The position numbers were made by a program, and so were the translations under genes. A stretch of 64,000 bases of DNA from Blautia sp900556555 (lineage in GTDB: Bacteria; Bacillota; Clostridia; Lachnospirales; Lachnospiraceae). This document shows positions 25,538 through 35,729 of this stretch, piece by piece (positions within the stretch are counted from its first letter, which is position 1; every line of letters starts with the position of its first letter). The notes under the pieces are model-generated. The model was not told the DNA's origin, ran no database searches, and was given only the letters and a program-made list of their open reading frames with translations. The stretch is taken from the NCBI GenBank assembly GCA_964250615.1, contig CAXUGM010000011.1; one strand, given 5' to 3'.

Positions 25538-26218
25538 CTACCTCTGTGGATTGTTTCCGATAGATTTTACCCAGATACTCACCGGCATATTCAGAGAAAT
25601 GGAAAGCATTGGTTCCAGATGTTTTTTCAAGCCCCGAAGCATTTTTCGTCCTTCTGCTGTTGTCTTTACTGCAATGACGAAAACCAATGCACCTGCAAAA
25701 ACATTTCCCTCTCCATATAAAGAAGGAAATAACTCTGTTTCCTGAAACATGGTTTCTTCTGAAAAAGCTAGAACTTCTTTATATGTTTTTTTCAAAAGTT
25801 CTCCTGCTTTTCTGGCCTTTTCCCTGGAAAAAGAGTCTAAAAGGGATTCTAAAAATTTAAGCTGGGATTCCTCCAGGCGTTCAATATGAATGGGATTCCT
25901 GAGATAGAAATACCTAAGCCCCATAAAATCACTTTTCTGGTAAATATCCTGTTCCACTCTTTCTATTTCTGCAAATCCGATTTCATGTTTTTGTATTCCC
26001 TGGTCAATATCAGCAAGGTCTGTCTGCCCAAGCAAAAATCTGCTTAACAGAAAACGGTAAATTCCCTGAAGCAAGACAAACCTTTCTGTAAACATTCCAT
26101 CTTTATATAAATTTTTAACCTCTGCCATTTTTTCATTATACGTTCCAGCCAAAAGTTTTTTATATTCCTCTGGTTCAGGCAAATATAAAGTATCCATATA
26201 TTGTCTTAGATTTTTCAT
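25538..26218 (-). CDS. Protein of unknown function (226 aa)
   Basis: No family recognised. I start at the ATG at 26218 (MKNLRQYMDTLYLP) because CAGGAGG precedes it; the longer frame from 26263 has none. The protein is soluble, largely helical and Glu/Lys/Leu-rich, without signal peptide or membrane segments. It lies downstream of the giant surface protein gene (gap about 110 bp, no clear terminator between them), so it could be the last gene of that operon, or an independent unit ending at the terminator at 25450. Confidence 0.7.
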   Translation of the reverse strand: MKNLRQYMDTLYLPEPEEYKKLLAGTYNEKMAEVKNLYKDGMFTERFVLLQGIYRFLLSRFLLGQTDLADIDQGIQKHEIGFAEIERVEQDIYQKSDFMGLRYFYLRNPIHIERLEESQLKFLESLLDSFSREKARKAGELLKKTYKEVLAFSEETMFQETELFPSLYGEGNVFAGALVFVIAVKTTAEGRKMLRGLKKHLEPMLSISLNMPVSIWVKSIGNNPQR

Positions 26219-26331
26219 ATGAGCCTCCTGTTCTACTTCTGCGTTTTTTTTTAAACACATCATAGCAAGAGTCTCTAAAAAATACTGTTGTATCCGACAA
26301 ATGGTCTGATTCAGCCGACAGATGACATATT

Positions 26332-29300
26332 TTATAAATATTCACTCCTATCCTTTTTCTTCTTAGCAACAAGGAAAATAATTAATCCTGCCATAATCAC
26401 TATAGCTGCAATAGAGCCATAGAAAAGTGGTTTATTCATGTAGTACTGAATCACAATGTTCGGTGTTACCAGAACACGGAGAACAACAGGTTCACCTTCC
26501 AGTGCTTCCTTAGACTGTCCCAGCACGTTTCCTGCTGCATCTTCTGCTGTAATCTCAATATTCTGCCAGCGGTTTGCACTTGCAACCGCAGTTTCAATGA
26601 CACCGTTATCTTTCAGCAGTTCTTCACCATCATATACGGTCTTCTCTCCGTCAATGCTGATGGAAACTTTTGTAAGTGCCAGGTTATCCTTCGCATCTAC
26701 GATCATAGCTCTCTCTGCTGCCCTGTACTGTACATCATCTTCCACACCAGATACAACAACAGTAGGAGCTGTCTTATCTACTGCAAATTCGATTGGAAGA
26801 TTCTTGTTTGCTTTCTTCACACTGGTGTTGTTCATGCTGTTCTGAGCCTTATCCTGTGTGTTGAGAATAACTGTATAGTTACCTTCTTCTTCGAAATTAT
26901 TTTTTGCAATTACATAATGTGCTTCTTTCCACTGTGCATCAGAGCCGGAATTCTTCACGGTAAAGTCTGTGTTTTCTTTCAGGCTTGCCAGATCACCGTC
27001 ACGGTTTACGGTAATGCTTCGGGATTCAATAGCATCTACATTGATTTCACGGATTCCTACTTCTTTTTCTTCTCTGATGTAGGTGTATCCTTCATCCCCT
27101 GTTTTCAGCCAGTCTTTGGTGTCATTATCTAAGATAAAGACAGAACCATAACGGTTTACAGAGAACATGATTTCTTTCTGTGTTTCATTTCCTGCCTTAT
27201 CCACTGCTTTTGCCTGGAGTTTGTACAGATCATCCATTTCTTCTGTTCTTGCGAAATCATTGAATTTCATGGACTGTCCGTTCTGGATCGCACTGACAAT
27301 CTTGCCCACTTCTACGTTTCCGTTATTGGCACCTGTCAATGTCATGGTAACGCCTTTTGCATCATAGTTTACGTCGGTAGCTTCAACCTTTGGTGCTACA
27401 GCATCGTTATTTGCAGATTTGTCTTCCACATCTGTAATCGCCAGTTCCGGTGCTGTAAGGTCAACTGTGAAGCTGTCCTGAGTGTAATCTGCTGCTGCAT
27501 TTCCAGCCATATCGGTGTAGTCAATGTCAAAGGTATAATCACCGTCAGTGCTGTAATTTACGGTTGCTGTATGTACATCACCACTTCCTGAGAAGCCGCT
27601 GATGGATGGTGTGGAGATGCCACTGCCTTCCAGGCTTGCTGTAATGGCTGCACGTACATCTGCTGCATTAAAGTTGTGCTCACGGATGGTCACGGTTGCT
27701 GTACGTGTTTCTTTGAAGAAGTTTCCATTTCTTGCATTGTTGTTGTCATAAGAAACCGTCATAACCGGGATAGTCTTATCAATAGTAAATTCATCTGTCT
27801 GTCCGTATTCACCACTGTTTCCAGCCAGGTCTGTGCATCCAAGAGTAAAGGTGTAATCACCGTCTGTCGGGAAGGATACCTGACAGGTGCTTGTAGCGGT
27901 ATCGGATACACCGATATTACTGCTGCTGCTCCATCCGCCGATATTAGCAGAAGTTCCGTCTGTGTTGGTAATGCTGAATCTTACATTGTTCGGGTCAAAG
28001 TTACGGTCTGTAACTGTAACAGTTGCTGTTCTTGTATCCTTGTAATATCTGCCGTTTAATGGGTTGTTTAAATCCCAGGAAACAGAGATGGTAGGATTAG
28101 TCACGTCGATTTTCAGTTCTGTTATTTCACTGTCTCCCTGGTTGCCGGAGAAGTCTGTAGCAAACGCCTGTACTTTTACATCATTGCTATTGTAAACGTC
28201 TGCCGGGACTGTGATTACTTTGCTGAAGGTCTTATTTCCCTGTACCCTATTTCCACTGTTATTTAACAGTTCAATAGTTTCGCTGGTTGTCACATTTCCT
28301 GCTGCGGAAACCGTGTACCAGACTTTCTCAAGACCGGAGTATGTCTCTCCTGATGTCGGGTCTTCTACATCAATCTGTAAGGTTACGTTTTCATTAAAGA
28401 TACCATTCTGAGCCTGCCTCAGGTTTGTGATGGTAACTACCGGTGCTGGTTTTGTGCTGTCCACGATCATACCGTCAGAACTAAAGTACTGATAATTTCC
28501 TGCATAGTCTGTCACTTTTGTATAAACAATAAATTGTTCATCCGGGCTTACAGAGAATGCTGCGGATTCCGGCTTCTCTTGGGAAGCGGAAGACCATCCA
28601 TTGTAGTTTTCCAGATCATCTCCGGTCATCTGGTCATGGAATCTTGCAAACCGTACCGGATTAACCGGTGAGGTATGGTCTGCACCAGTCATAACTACGT
28701 CTACGGTAGATGGGCTGAAAAGACCGAATGTAATCTTCTCTAACAGGCTTTCCCAGAAGCCAAAGCCTTTGATTTCTACAGTACCTGTTGGCTGAGTCTT
28801 GTCTACTGTGAAGTAGCCTGGTCCATAAGTAACAATGTTTCCTGCAAGGTCCGTGTAGGTGATGCTGTGGGTATAGTTTGCGTCGGAGTTGAAGGTGTAG
28901 GTGCTGGTGTAAACATCTACATTATTGCTCCATACGTCTAAACTATTTGTTTTTTCTAATGCTGCATAATCAGGAATTTCTTCCCCTGCACCTACTTTGT
29001 TTGCGGTAACTTTCACATCAATTGGAACATCTTTGTCTGCATAGGCAAAGTTGTGTTCCTCGATTTCCACTTTAGCAGTAACCGGTTTTCCACTATAAAC
29101 ACGGCCATCTTCGCTTCCAGCTACTCCTACTGTACCATCTGGATTCCAGTATGCAACATTTAACTTAGGAGCTGTTTTATCAATGACAAAGTATGTACCA
29201 TTTTCTTCTTTATTAGCTCTTCCGGCTGTATCTGTACAGTGAACGTCAAAGTTATATTTGTTGTCACCATGGAAACGGATTCTCATTTCAATGGTTCTTT

Positions 29301-32300
29301 CATCTGTGTATTGACTTTTATCTCTTCCTTCTTCAGAGTCTGTCACAGAATCAATTGTGATACCTTCCACTGCTTTCAAGGAAGAAAGTGTGTGTCTTAC
29401 AGAATTTGCTTCACCTTCACGCTGTAAGTCGAACCAGAGTTCATTGCTTCTATTAAGATCTACATTTCTCTCTTTAATTGTAACAACTGCGGTTCTGTCT
29501 TCTTTGTAATATGGTGCATAATCTTCTGTAGCTTCTGTTTCGTATTTTACCGTTACCTCTGGGTCTACGGTATCAATCTTTAACTGTTTATACGCATAAA
29601 ATTCATTTCCTGAATTATCTACAGCAGTCACACGTACCCAGATATTGTTGGAGTTCCATTCTTTTTTCACTGTAATATCTCTTGACAATACCTCTTTTTG
29701 AAGCTCGTCTAAAGTATATCGTTTTCCTTTTTCTACCTGATACAGATACTCCTTCTTTTCATCGTCCAGTTTATCCTGTCCTATAGCAATCTGATAATAA
29801 ACCTCTTTCAAACCGGAAACCGTCTTGTCTACTGGTTTATTATTATCTGTAATGGTCATATGCAACTGGACATCTGAATCATAAACTTCTTTGTTCTCTT
29901 CTCCAGCAGCCAAATCCAAATCTACATATGGTTCATTATTATCAAGAATAATTCCAAGAGAAGTATAAATTTTACTGTTGGTTACATTATCAAATGGTTT
30001 TACAAGAACCACATAATTGTTAGCTACAAAGTTTTTATCTTCTGCTTTTTTGCTTTCAATTGGAATCGTTGCAGTGTTCTCTGTAATCATTTGTTTCCAC
30101 TGATATTCACCATTGTCTTTTAAAGACTCAATATAAGCAAGTAATTCACTGTCTGGTTCTTCTGAATCGAGAATCATGTCCTTATTAAGAGGAAGAACCA
30201 TGTAAGTCCACTCTTTTAATCCGGATGAAGTCTCAATTGATTCTGATACATCTACCTGTACTATATATTCCGTTTTTTCAAAAGCACCAAAAGTAACTTT
30301 ATTTGCAAGAGCTTCCAGTGGTGTTTTTTCCGCTTCTTTTACTGAGCTAAATTTAACTTCCGGAATGGTATTGTCCAGGTAAATAGTGAAATCAAAAGGT
30401 ACAGATGTAGCACCATCTTTGTTTTTTAACAGCAAAGATAATTTAACTTTTCCCGCTTTTGTTTCATCTGTAAATGTATAACCATCCGTCAAACTTACAT
30501 TTACTTTTTTTTCATCAACCTCTAATAACTGAACTGTATCGTATAATTTATCTGTTTTGGCAGATAATTTCAGAGTTCCACCATTTGATTTTACCCAGAG
30601 TTTCTTTGTGCTATCAAAATACATGGTGGTGTTATCAACACTATTTTCTAATGCAATATAAGAAGAAAGTTCTTTCACATTTGTAGAAATTTCTTCTTTC
30701 ACAATAGTCAACGTACCCTTAGTGATTGTAAATACATAATTTTTATAATTTGGAATCTGAGTAGTATCTACAGACAGTGCATTTGGATATGTTTCAGGAA
30801 TCGCTGCATTTCCATTCTCTTGCTCTTCTATCAAAGCTATCGAACTATCTGGATCTTGATAATCATCTTCAATAATTCCTGCAGTCCCTTCTCCTGTACC
30901 CATTTGTACCTCTAACCAATCTTCTGGACTAAATGCATAATCCGTTGAATTATTGATTCCATTATTATAGGCATGTCCAAAAGATCTTGTAGCATTTCTA
31001 ACATCAATGTTTACAGGTCTTTGCATAATCGTAACAGTTGCTGGAATTGTTACGTTTGTTTTTTCTTTCAAAGTGTAATTATGTGCCTTTGTTCCTTTAA
31101 GTGTAAGCTGTGATTGTTCAAAAGTAATTGTTGTCTTCTCATCTGTAGTTGTGACTAATGAAAAATCTTTCGGAAGTTCACCATTAATATTAGACACAGC
31201 CTCTAAATCTACTAATACATCATCATTATTAAGAACACCCTTTAAAGGCATTGATACTAAAGTAATATCATCTTTTGAAGCAGAATTTTCAAAAACTTTG
31301 CGGTCGCCATCATAAATCTTTGAATATGTCATAGATGAGTTATCTACGTCAATATCAATTTCTCTCGGATTCACCTTAAAATAAGCATTTGCATAGCCGA
31401 CTACTTCATTTTGGTCTCCTGCTTCTCTTTGTACAAAGATAAGTTTTTCTACAGGATTCTGAGAGTCTACATTTACCGCAGTAATTTCAAATTCTGTAAG
31501 TCCATTTTCTTCTTTTTTCTTTTTGATTGTAACGGTATTTGAAGCTGTACTATATACTTCGTTTACAATTTTGCTCTCTTCTGTAGCAATCCATATAGAT
31601 TTTTTATCGCCATAAACAAGCTCCAGTGGTTTATCATGAGAAAATGTCTTCTCCTCTCCATTTGGAGTATCATAGTATGCTAATGTTTCTTCAATCTCAC
31701 TTTCTGTCAAAGCATCACAACTCTGCTCGCTTCCTAAATAATATCCTTCCTGTCCCCCATAAGTGGCTGTAACAATATAATTACTGCGAAACTTTCCAAC
31801 CTTTTTTTTGACTTTTGTCTCTACTTTACCTTGCGCATTTAATTGAGCCTCAACTTTTTGATTAAACAGAAGCCCATCTTTACGTGTAATTACAAATGTA
31901 ACTTTTCCATCTGTTGGATGACTCTCATTTTCAAAAGCTTTAACCTGTGCAGTTAGTTTCATCCACGCCTTATCTTTTTCATCAATGGTTGCCGTTACTG
32001 AAACAATTGTTGAAGACTCTTTAACTGTTACATCTATGTTATCGGTCACATCTACTAATCCGTATTTTTCAGATTGAACGATAGGTTTATCACTAAATGT
32101 TCCAGCTTTTTTACCTGTAATTGTAGTGCCATTAGCTGTTACAAATTCACTAGAATTCCAAGAATTTATCTGATAATCCTTTAATTCACCATGAACTGTT
32201 GCGGTTGTGGTTCCTCCTACATAAATTTCAGATGAAGACATCGTAACGCTTACTGGTTTCAAACTCATCTGAACATCCGCATTAGATACACCACCATTAG

Positions 32301-32958
32301 CATCTACAATAATAGTAGCTGTTGTATCTACAAATCCTGTTCCTGTAAATGTCGCATTATGAGTACCTTCCGGCAACATAACTGTATATGTTCCATTTTC
32401 TTCTGTGGTAACATCTTGACCATTTACACTTACTGTTATGCCTGATATTGCTTGATTATTTGAAGCAGAAGTAACTGTTCCCCTTACTTCATAGGTTTTA
32501 GCAGAAACTGTCACATTGGCCGTTGCTGTTTGTCCGTCAACTGTAGCCGTTATTATTGTTGTTCCTTCTTTTACAGCCGTTACAGTTGCCTTACTATTAT
32601 CGTTTGAATAAGCAGTCACGGTTGCTGTGTCTGTATTTCCACTTGCCCATAAGATATCTTGAGCTTTTTCTGGCAGATTAACAATTGTTATGTCTTTGGT
32701 CTCTCCCTCGACAAGATTCAAACTAGTGGCATCCAATGAAATCTTTGTTGTGTCCTGCGGCGTTGTCTCACCGCCATTTCCTCCCGGTGTACTACCATCT
32801 GGCTGCTGCGAATCCGTCGGAGCTGCTTTTGTCTGTCCGGCATCTTCCCCCGGCTGTGCCGCATAAATCTGTACAGGTTCTAAGAGCATACCCATGACCA
32901 TTGCGAACACCATCAACAGGGAAAGAATTCTTTGTGTTAATTTACGCTTTCCTTTCAT
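26332..32958 (-). CDS. Giant Ig-like surface protein, membrane anchored
   Basis: A 2208-residue exported protein. Residues 1-33 are a signal peptide ending VQIYAA. A Thr/Pro/Gly-rich spacer follows, then a BIG2-type Ig domain (about 70-150, TSLNLVEGETKDITI), a carboxypeptidase-regulatory-like/SpaA-type domain (about 155-235, YEVRGTVTSASNNQAISG) and a long series of Ig-like domains, many bearing the recurrent signatures TVTITDRNFD-like or TATVTIREHNF and DLAGNSG/DKTIPV-type linkers. The C-terminus is a single membrane helix (about 2178-2200) with a KKKKDR stop-transfer tail; there is no LPXTG motif. Its start overlaps the preceding small membrane protein gene by 17 bp, so it is translated together with the kinase/phosphatase operon. 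Probably an adhesin or a stalk reaching through the wall. Confidence 0.85.
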   Translation of the reverse strand: MKGKRKLTQRILSLLMVFAMVMGMLLEPVQIYAAQPGEDAGQTKAAPTDSQQPDGSTPGGNGGETTPQDTTKISLDATSLNLVEGETKDITIVNLPEKAQDILWASGNTDTATVTAYSNDNSKATVTAVKEGTTIITATVDGQTATANVTVSAKTYEVRGTVTSASNNQAISGITVSVNGQDVTTEENGTYTVMLPEGTHNATFTGTGFVDTTATIIVDANGGVSNADVQMSLKPVSVTMSSSEIYVGGTTTATVHGELKDYQINSWNSSEFVTANGTTITGKKAGTFSDKPIVQSEKYGLVDVTDNIDVTVKESSTIVSVTATIDEKDKAWMKLTAQVKAFENESHPTDGKVTFVITRKDGLLFNQKVEAQLNAQGKVETKVKKKVGKFRSNYIVTATYGGQEGYYLGSEQSCDALTESEIEETLAYYDTPNGEEKTFSHDKPLELVYGDKKSIWIATEESKIVNEVYSTASNTVTIKKKKEENGLTEFEITAVNVDSQNPVEKLIFVQREAGDQNEVVGYANAYFKVNPREIDIDVDNSSMTYSKIYDGDRKVFENSASKDDITLVSMPLKGVLNNDDVLVDLEAVSNINGELPKDFSLVTTTDEKTTITFEQSQLTLKGTKAHNYTLKEKTNVTIPATVTIMQRPVNIDVRNATRSFGHAYNNGINNSTDYAFSPEDWLEVQMGTGEGTAGIIEDDYQDPDSSIALIEEQENGNAAIPETYPNALSVDTTQIPNYKNYVFTITKGTLTIVKEEISTNVKELSSYIALENSVDNTTMYFDSTKKLWVKSNGGTLKLSAKTDKLYDTVQLLEVDEKKVNVSLTDGYTFTDETKAGKVKLSLLLKNKDGATSVPFDFTIYLDNTIPEVKFSSVKEAEKTPLEALANKVTFGAFEKTEYIVQVDVSESIETSSGLKEWTYMVLPLNKDMILDSEEPDSELLAYIESLKDNGEYQWKQMITENTATIPIESKKAEDKNFVANNYVVLVKPFDNVTNSKIYTSLGIILDNNEPYVDLDLAAGEENKEVYDSDVQLHMTITDNNKPVDKTVSGLKEVYYQIAIGQDKLDDEKKEYLYQVEKGKRYTLDELQKEVLSRDITVKKEWNSNNIWVRVTAVDNSGNEFYAYKQLKIDTVDPEVTVKYETEATEDYAPYYKEDRTAVVTIKERNVDLNRSNELWFDLQREGEANSVRHTLSSLKAVEGITIDSVTDSEEGRDKSQYTDERTIEMRIRFHGDNKYNFDVHCTDTAGRANKEENGTYFVIDKTAPKLNVAYWNPDGTVGVAGSEDGRVYSGKPVTAKVEIEEHNFAYADKDVPIDVKVTANKVGAGEEIPDYAALEKTNSLDVWSNNVDVYTSTYTFNSDANYTHSITYTDLAGNIVTYGPGYFTVDKTQPTGTVEIKGFGFWESLLEKITFGLFSPSTVDVVMTGADHTSPVNPVRFARFHDQMTGDDLENYNGWSSASQEKPESAAFSVSPDEQFIVYTKVTDYAGNYQYFSSDGMIVDSTKPAPVVTITNLRQAQNGIFNENVTLQIDVEDPTSGETYSGLEKVWYTVSAAGNVTTSETIELLNNSGNRVQGNKTFSKVITVPADVYNSNDVKVQAFATDFSGNQGDSEITELKIDVTNPTISVSWDLNNPLNGRYYKDTRTATVTVTDRNFDPNNVRFSITNTDGTSANIGGWSSSSNIGVSDTATSTCQVSFPTDGDYTFTLGCTDLAGNSGEYGQTDEFTIDKTIPVMTVSYDNNNARNGNFFKETRTATVTIREHNFNAADVRAAITASLEGSGISTPSISGFSGSGDVHTATVNYSTDGDYTFDIDYTDMAGNAAADYTQDSFTVDLTAPELAITDVEDKSANNDAVAPKVEATDVNYDAKGVTMTLTGANNGNVEVGKIVSAIQNGQSMKFNDFARTEEMDDLYKLQAKAVDKAGNETQKEIMFSVNRYGSVFILDNDTKDWLKTGDEGYTYIREEKEVGIREINVDAIESRSITVNRDGDLASLKENTDFTVKNSGSDAQWKEAHYVIAKNNFEEEGNYTVILNTQDKAQNSMNNTSVKKANKNLPIEFAVDKTAPTVVVSGVEDDVQYRAAERAMIVDAKDNLALTKVSISIDGEKTVYDGEELLKDNGVIETAVASANRWQNIEITAEDAAGNVLGQSKEALEGEPVVLRVLVTPNIVIQYYMNKPLFYGSIAAIVIMAGLIIFLVAKKKKDRSEYL

Positions 32959-33424
32959 GTCCTTTTCCTCTTTTCTTTCTTTGTACTATATATTGAAATA
33001 TCCTTCCGTTTACCAGAAAGTGCAGGTAAAGGGAAGTGATACACAACACTAAGGAAATAAAATCCAGAACCTCACTGGCATTGACTGTCCGTGTACAATA
33101 AACGGTTCCGGCAAAACTTAAAATAAAAACCGCATCCACTGCTGCTGCAATGGGATTACTAAAAAAATGGAGAAAAGAAGGAATTCTTGATTTTTTTGCA
33201 GATTCCTTCAAACACTCCTTATAGGCACGGTACAACAGAAAATAACTTCCTGCTGCCAGTATGATACCTGCCCAGAATAAAACTCCAATGAGTGTTCCAA
33301 GCACTTTCTGCCCTGTGTTTTCCCCTGTCCCGCTAAGGGGAAGGAGAAGCATTGCAATCACAGATGGCAGAAAACTTGCAGAAGAGATATAAAACCTCTT
33401 TTCTAGCTTTTTTATTCCACTCAT
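32942..33424 (-). CDS. Small membrane protein (160 aa)
   Basis: No family recognised. About four membrane segments are visible (roughly 15-31, 43-64, 92-108, 117-136) and a basic C-terminal tail (RKKRGKGHERKA). ATG at 33424 lies 3 bp after the stop of the preceding gene, with GAGGTGG upstream; its own end overlaps the start of the giant surface protein gene by 17 bp. The tight coupling suggests a partner in membrane insertion, export or stability of that protein. Confidence 0.75.
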   Translation of the reverse strand: MSGIKKLEKRFYISSASFLPSVIAMLLLPLSGTGENTGQKVLGTLIGVLFWAGIILAAGSYFLLYRAYKECLKESAKKSRIPSFLHFFSNPIAAAVDAVFILSFAGTVYCTRTVNASEVLDFISLVLCITSLYLHFLVNGRIFQYIVQRKKRGKGHERKA

Positions 33425-33427
33425 CTC

Positions 33428-33955
33428 CTACACCACCTCATTTGTATGAATGTGCAGTTCGTATTTTTCGATTCTGAACATTCCATGGCTTTCGTCTACT
33501 TCACGCTGTGCCATTTCTCTGGTGACTGTCTGCACGCTCTGGTTCAGCACCTCAGTTGCTCCGGCATCCAGGACTTCTGTAGCACCTGCATCTAAGACTC
33601 CGGTAGCATTTGCTGCCAGTGGTTCTGTAGGCGTGGGCGGTGGCTGAATGATATCTTCCATCTTTGCCTTGCGGACACTGCCCAGTTTCTTGCTGTTCCC
33701 AATGTTCCCGGAACGGCTGAGAGTTCCTGTATTGCCTCTTCCAACCGGTCTCCGGAGCTGTCCTGTACGGGAGTTGATTTCTTCCATGTGCTGCACAGTT
33801 TTCTTCACAGAACGCCCGGTTCGGGCATTGAAAATATTGATGATATCAAATTTAAAAAAGAAGATAATGCTGAGAATCAGGCAGAAAATGCAAACACCCA
33901 GACACACATAAAACAAAGTATGAAACAAACTAATTTGCTGTTGTATCTGTTCCAC
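33428..33955 (-). CDS. TM protein with DAGATEVL repeats
   Basis: A 175-residue protein with one membrane helix near the N-terminus (about 13-36), a basic Gly/Arg/Ser-rich cytoplasmic stretch, a Pro-rich stretch, and tandem GATGVLD/DAGATEVL repeats. I choose GTG at 33955 because GGGAGG lies 8 nt upstream; the alternative ATG at 33982 has no site and overlaps the kinase gene by 53 bp instead of 26. The TEVL motifs resemble the Thr-x-Val-Leu sites that Ser/Thr kinases phosphorylate and FHA domains bind in Actinobacteria and Firmicutes. Being encoded next to a kinase and a phosphatase, it is a plausible substrate. That role is inference. The C-terminal YELHIHTNEVV looks conserved-like. Confidence 0.7.
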   Translation of the reverse strand: MEQIQQQISLFHTLFYVCLGVCIFCLILSIIFFFKFDIINIFNARTGRSVKKTVQHMEEINSRTGQLRRPVGRGNTGTLSRSGNIGNSKKLGSVRKAKMEDIIQPPPTPTEPLAANATGVLDAGATEVLDAGATEVLNQSVQTVTREMAQREVDESHGMFRIEKYELHIHTNEVV

Positions 33956-35717
33956 TTGTTCCACCTCCCTGAATATTTCCATTTATGTTTGATGTATTGT
34001 AGGTTGATTCTACAATATTTTTTGCAGTACCTACATTTTCAAGAATCACATCTCTCATATTCATCTCATATTGTTCACTGGAATTCATACTGCCAAGAAC
34101 TTCTTCCGCTTGTGACAATTGTGTTACCATCTGCTGTTTTGTGATACCTGCATCTTTGAAATTGCTTGCTTTTCCGGCAATCTGTGCTGTCAATTCTTTA
34201 TAAGACAGAAGCTTGTACAGGTTATTGCTGTCTTTTGCATCCTCTTCTACAATCCCTACCAGGTCAAACCAGTAATCAGAATAGGAAACAACAGAATCTC
34301 CCGCCTGATTCCGCACCTTCAGGCTATCGTAATAATTGGCAATCTTATACAGGTTCTTCGCCCTGGCAATGTTTTTTTCATTTAATTCTGCTGTAGGAGA
34401 TGCTTCAGAAGCATTGCTCAGCCATTTCTTGGAAGCTGCTTTATCTCCTGTTCCGTTATAGGAATAAAAATACGCCACTCCCAGGTCATAAGAAAATTTA
34501 TCGTAATCTTCACCATTGGTTTTGAAATAATCTTCATTACTTCTCTTTGCATTTCCGGTGATTCCTATGACTTTACGGATGGTCTGCTCTTCTTCACTGG
34601 AAAATACCGTAACCTGTTCTGCATCTCCATTTGTATTTTCTTCTTTGTCATGGAGAAGGAAAAATTGCAGAAGCCCTTCATATGCAGCCCCTTCTCTTGG
34701 ATTCAGGGTAATGGCATTCTCATAATACTCTACGCATTTATCCCAGTCTGTGGATGCCAGGTTTTCGGCTTCCACCAGATAAGCGTCATAGGTACTGGAT
34801 TTCACAGAATTTTCGGCTATCTTGAATCCTACTGCTCCGATTCCTGCCAAAACGGTAAGGGAAGCTGCTGCCAGGAAACTACGCCACTTCAAGGATTGTT
34901 TTCTCTTATATTCAATATCCAGCTCATTGTAGTGTTCTAATGCATAAAGCAACTCACCACAGGACTGATATCTGTCTTCCGGGTTTTTCTGGGTACATTT
35001 GAGAATGATTTCTTCCAGACCTGAGGACAAATCAGGATTCCAATACCGGATGGGGTACATCTCATATGGCGGCTCACTGGGATTGTGTCCTGTAAGCAGG
35101 TGATACAAGGTTGCACCCAGGCAATAAATATCTGTCCGGGCATCTGTCTGTCCGTGCCCGCCATACTGCTCCGGTGCTGCATAGCCCTGGGTTCCCAGAC
35201 AGGTGGTATCTGCCACACTGGTTTCCTTGAACTCTCTGGCTGTACCGAAGTCAATGAGCATGACCTTGCCATCCGGCCGCAGCATAACATTGGAAGGTTT
35301 CATATCCCTGTAGATAATCGGTGGTTTTCTGGAATGCAGGTAGGAAAGCACATCACAAAGCTGTTTTGCCCACTCAATGACATCCGCCTGATCCTGTGCC
35401 CCGTACTCACGAAGCACTTTTTCCAGGGTACGCCCTTCTATGTAGTCCATAACAATGAGGAAACTTCCGTCTCCATCGATTACGTCAATAATACTTGGCA
35501 GATTTGGATTATTCAGTTTTTTCAGCAAATCTGTCTCTACGATTAAGCCTTGCTTCACAACTTCGAAGTTCTGGACACCATCCTTACGGACTTCTTTAAT
35601 TGCCCACTGTTTATTGGCTCTCTCATTCATGGCAAGGTACACCACACTCATACCGCCTTGCCCGATTTTATTCAATATTTTATATTTCCCGTCTACTAAT
35701 GATCCAATTTCAAGCAT
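33930..35717 (-). CDS. Membrane Ser/Thr protein kinase with TPR-like exterior
   Basis: Hanks-type kinase of 595 residues. N-lobe: IGQGGMSVVYLA glycine loop (about 18-29), WAIKEV with the ATP-binding Lys; catalytic loop IIYRDMKPSNVML (Tyr replaces the usual His of HRD), DFG in LIDFGTAREF, and activation loop GTQGYAAPEQYGG; the domain ends at about 265. One membrane helix (about 286-307) leads to an outside region of about 290 residues with TPR-like helical pairs (WDKCVEYYENAITLNPREGAAYEG) and no PASTA repeats. ATG at 35717 follows GGAGGAAG. It is 12 bp after the PP2C gene and overlaps the next gene, so phosphatase, kinase and substrate candidate are coupled. Confidence 0.93.
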   Translation of the reverse strand: MLEIGSLVDGKYKILNKIGQGGMSVVYLAMNERANKQWAIKEVRKDGVQNFEVVKQGLIVETDLLKKLNNPNLPSIIDVIDGDGSFLIVMDYIEGRTLEKVLREYGAQDQADVIEWAKQLCDVLSYLHSRKPPIIYRDMKPSNVMLRPDGKVMLIDFGTAREFKETSVADTTCLGTQGYAAPEQYGGHGQTDARTDIYCLGATLYHLLTGHNPSEPPYEMYPIRYWNPDLSSGLEEIILKCTQKNPEDRYQSCGELLYALEHYNELDIEYKRKQSLKWRSFLAAASLTVLAGIGAVGFKIAENSVKSSTYDAYLVEAENLASTDWDKCVEYYENAITLNPREGAAYEGLLQFFLLHDKEENTNGDAEQVTVFSSEEEQTIRKVIGITGNAKRSNEDYFKTNGEDYDKFSYDLGVAYFYSYNGTGDKAASKKWLSNASEASPTAELNEKNIARAKNLYKIANYYDSLKVRNQAGDSVVSYSDYWFDLVGIVEEDAKDSNNLYKLLSYKELTAQIAGKASNFKDAGITKQQMVTQLSQAEEVLGSMNSSEQYEMNMRDVILENVGTAKNIVESTYNTSNINGNIQGGGTSGTDTTAN

Positions 35718-35729
35718 GTAGACTTCCTC

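Noticed and set aside
26456..30686. Plus-strand open frames antisense to the giant surface protein
   Set aside because: They lie wholly within a clear minus-strand coding frame, lack ribosome binding sites and do not look like proteins of any family.
26332..32958. Sortase-anchored surface protein
   Set aside because: The C-terminus has a membrane helix and KKKKDR tail but no LPXTG-like motif in front of it, and no sortase gene is near.
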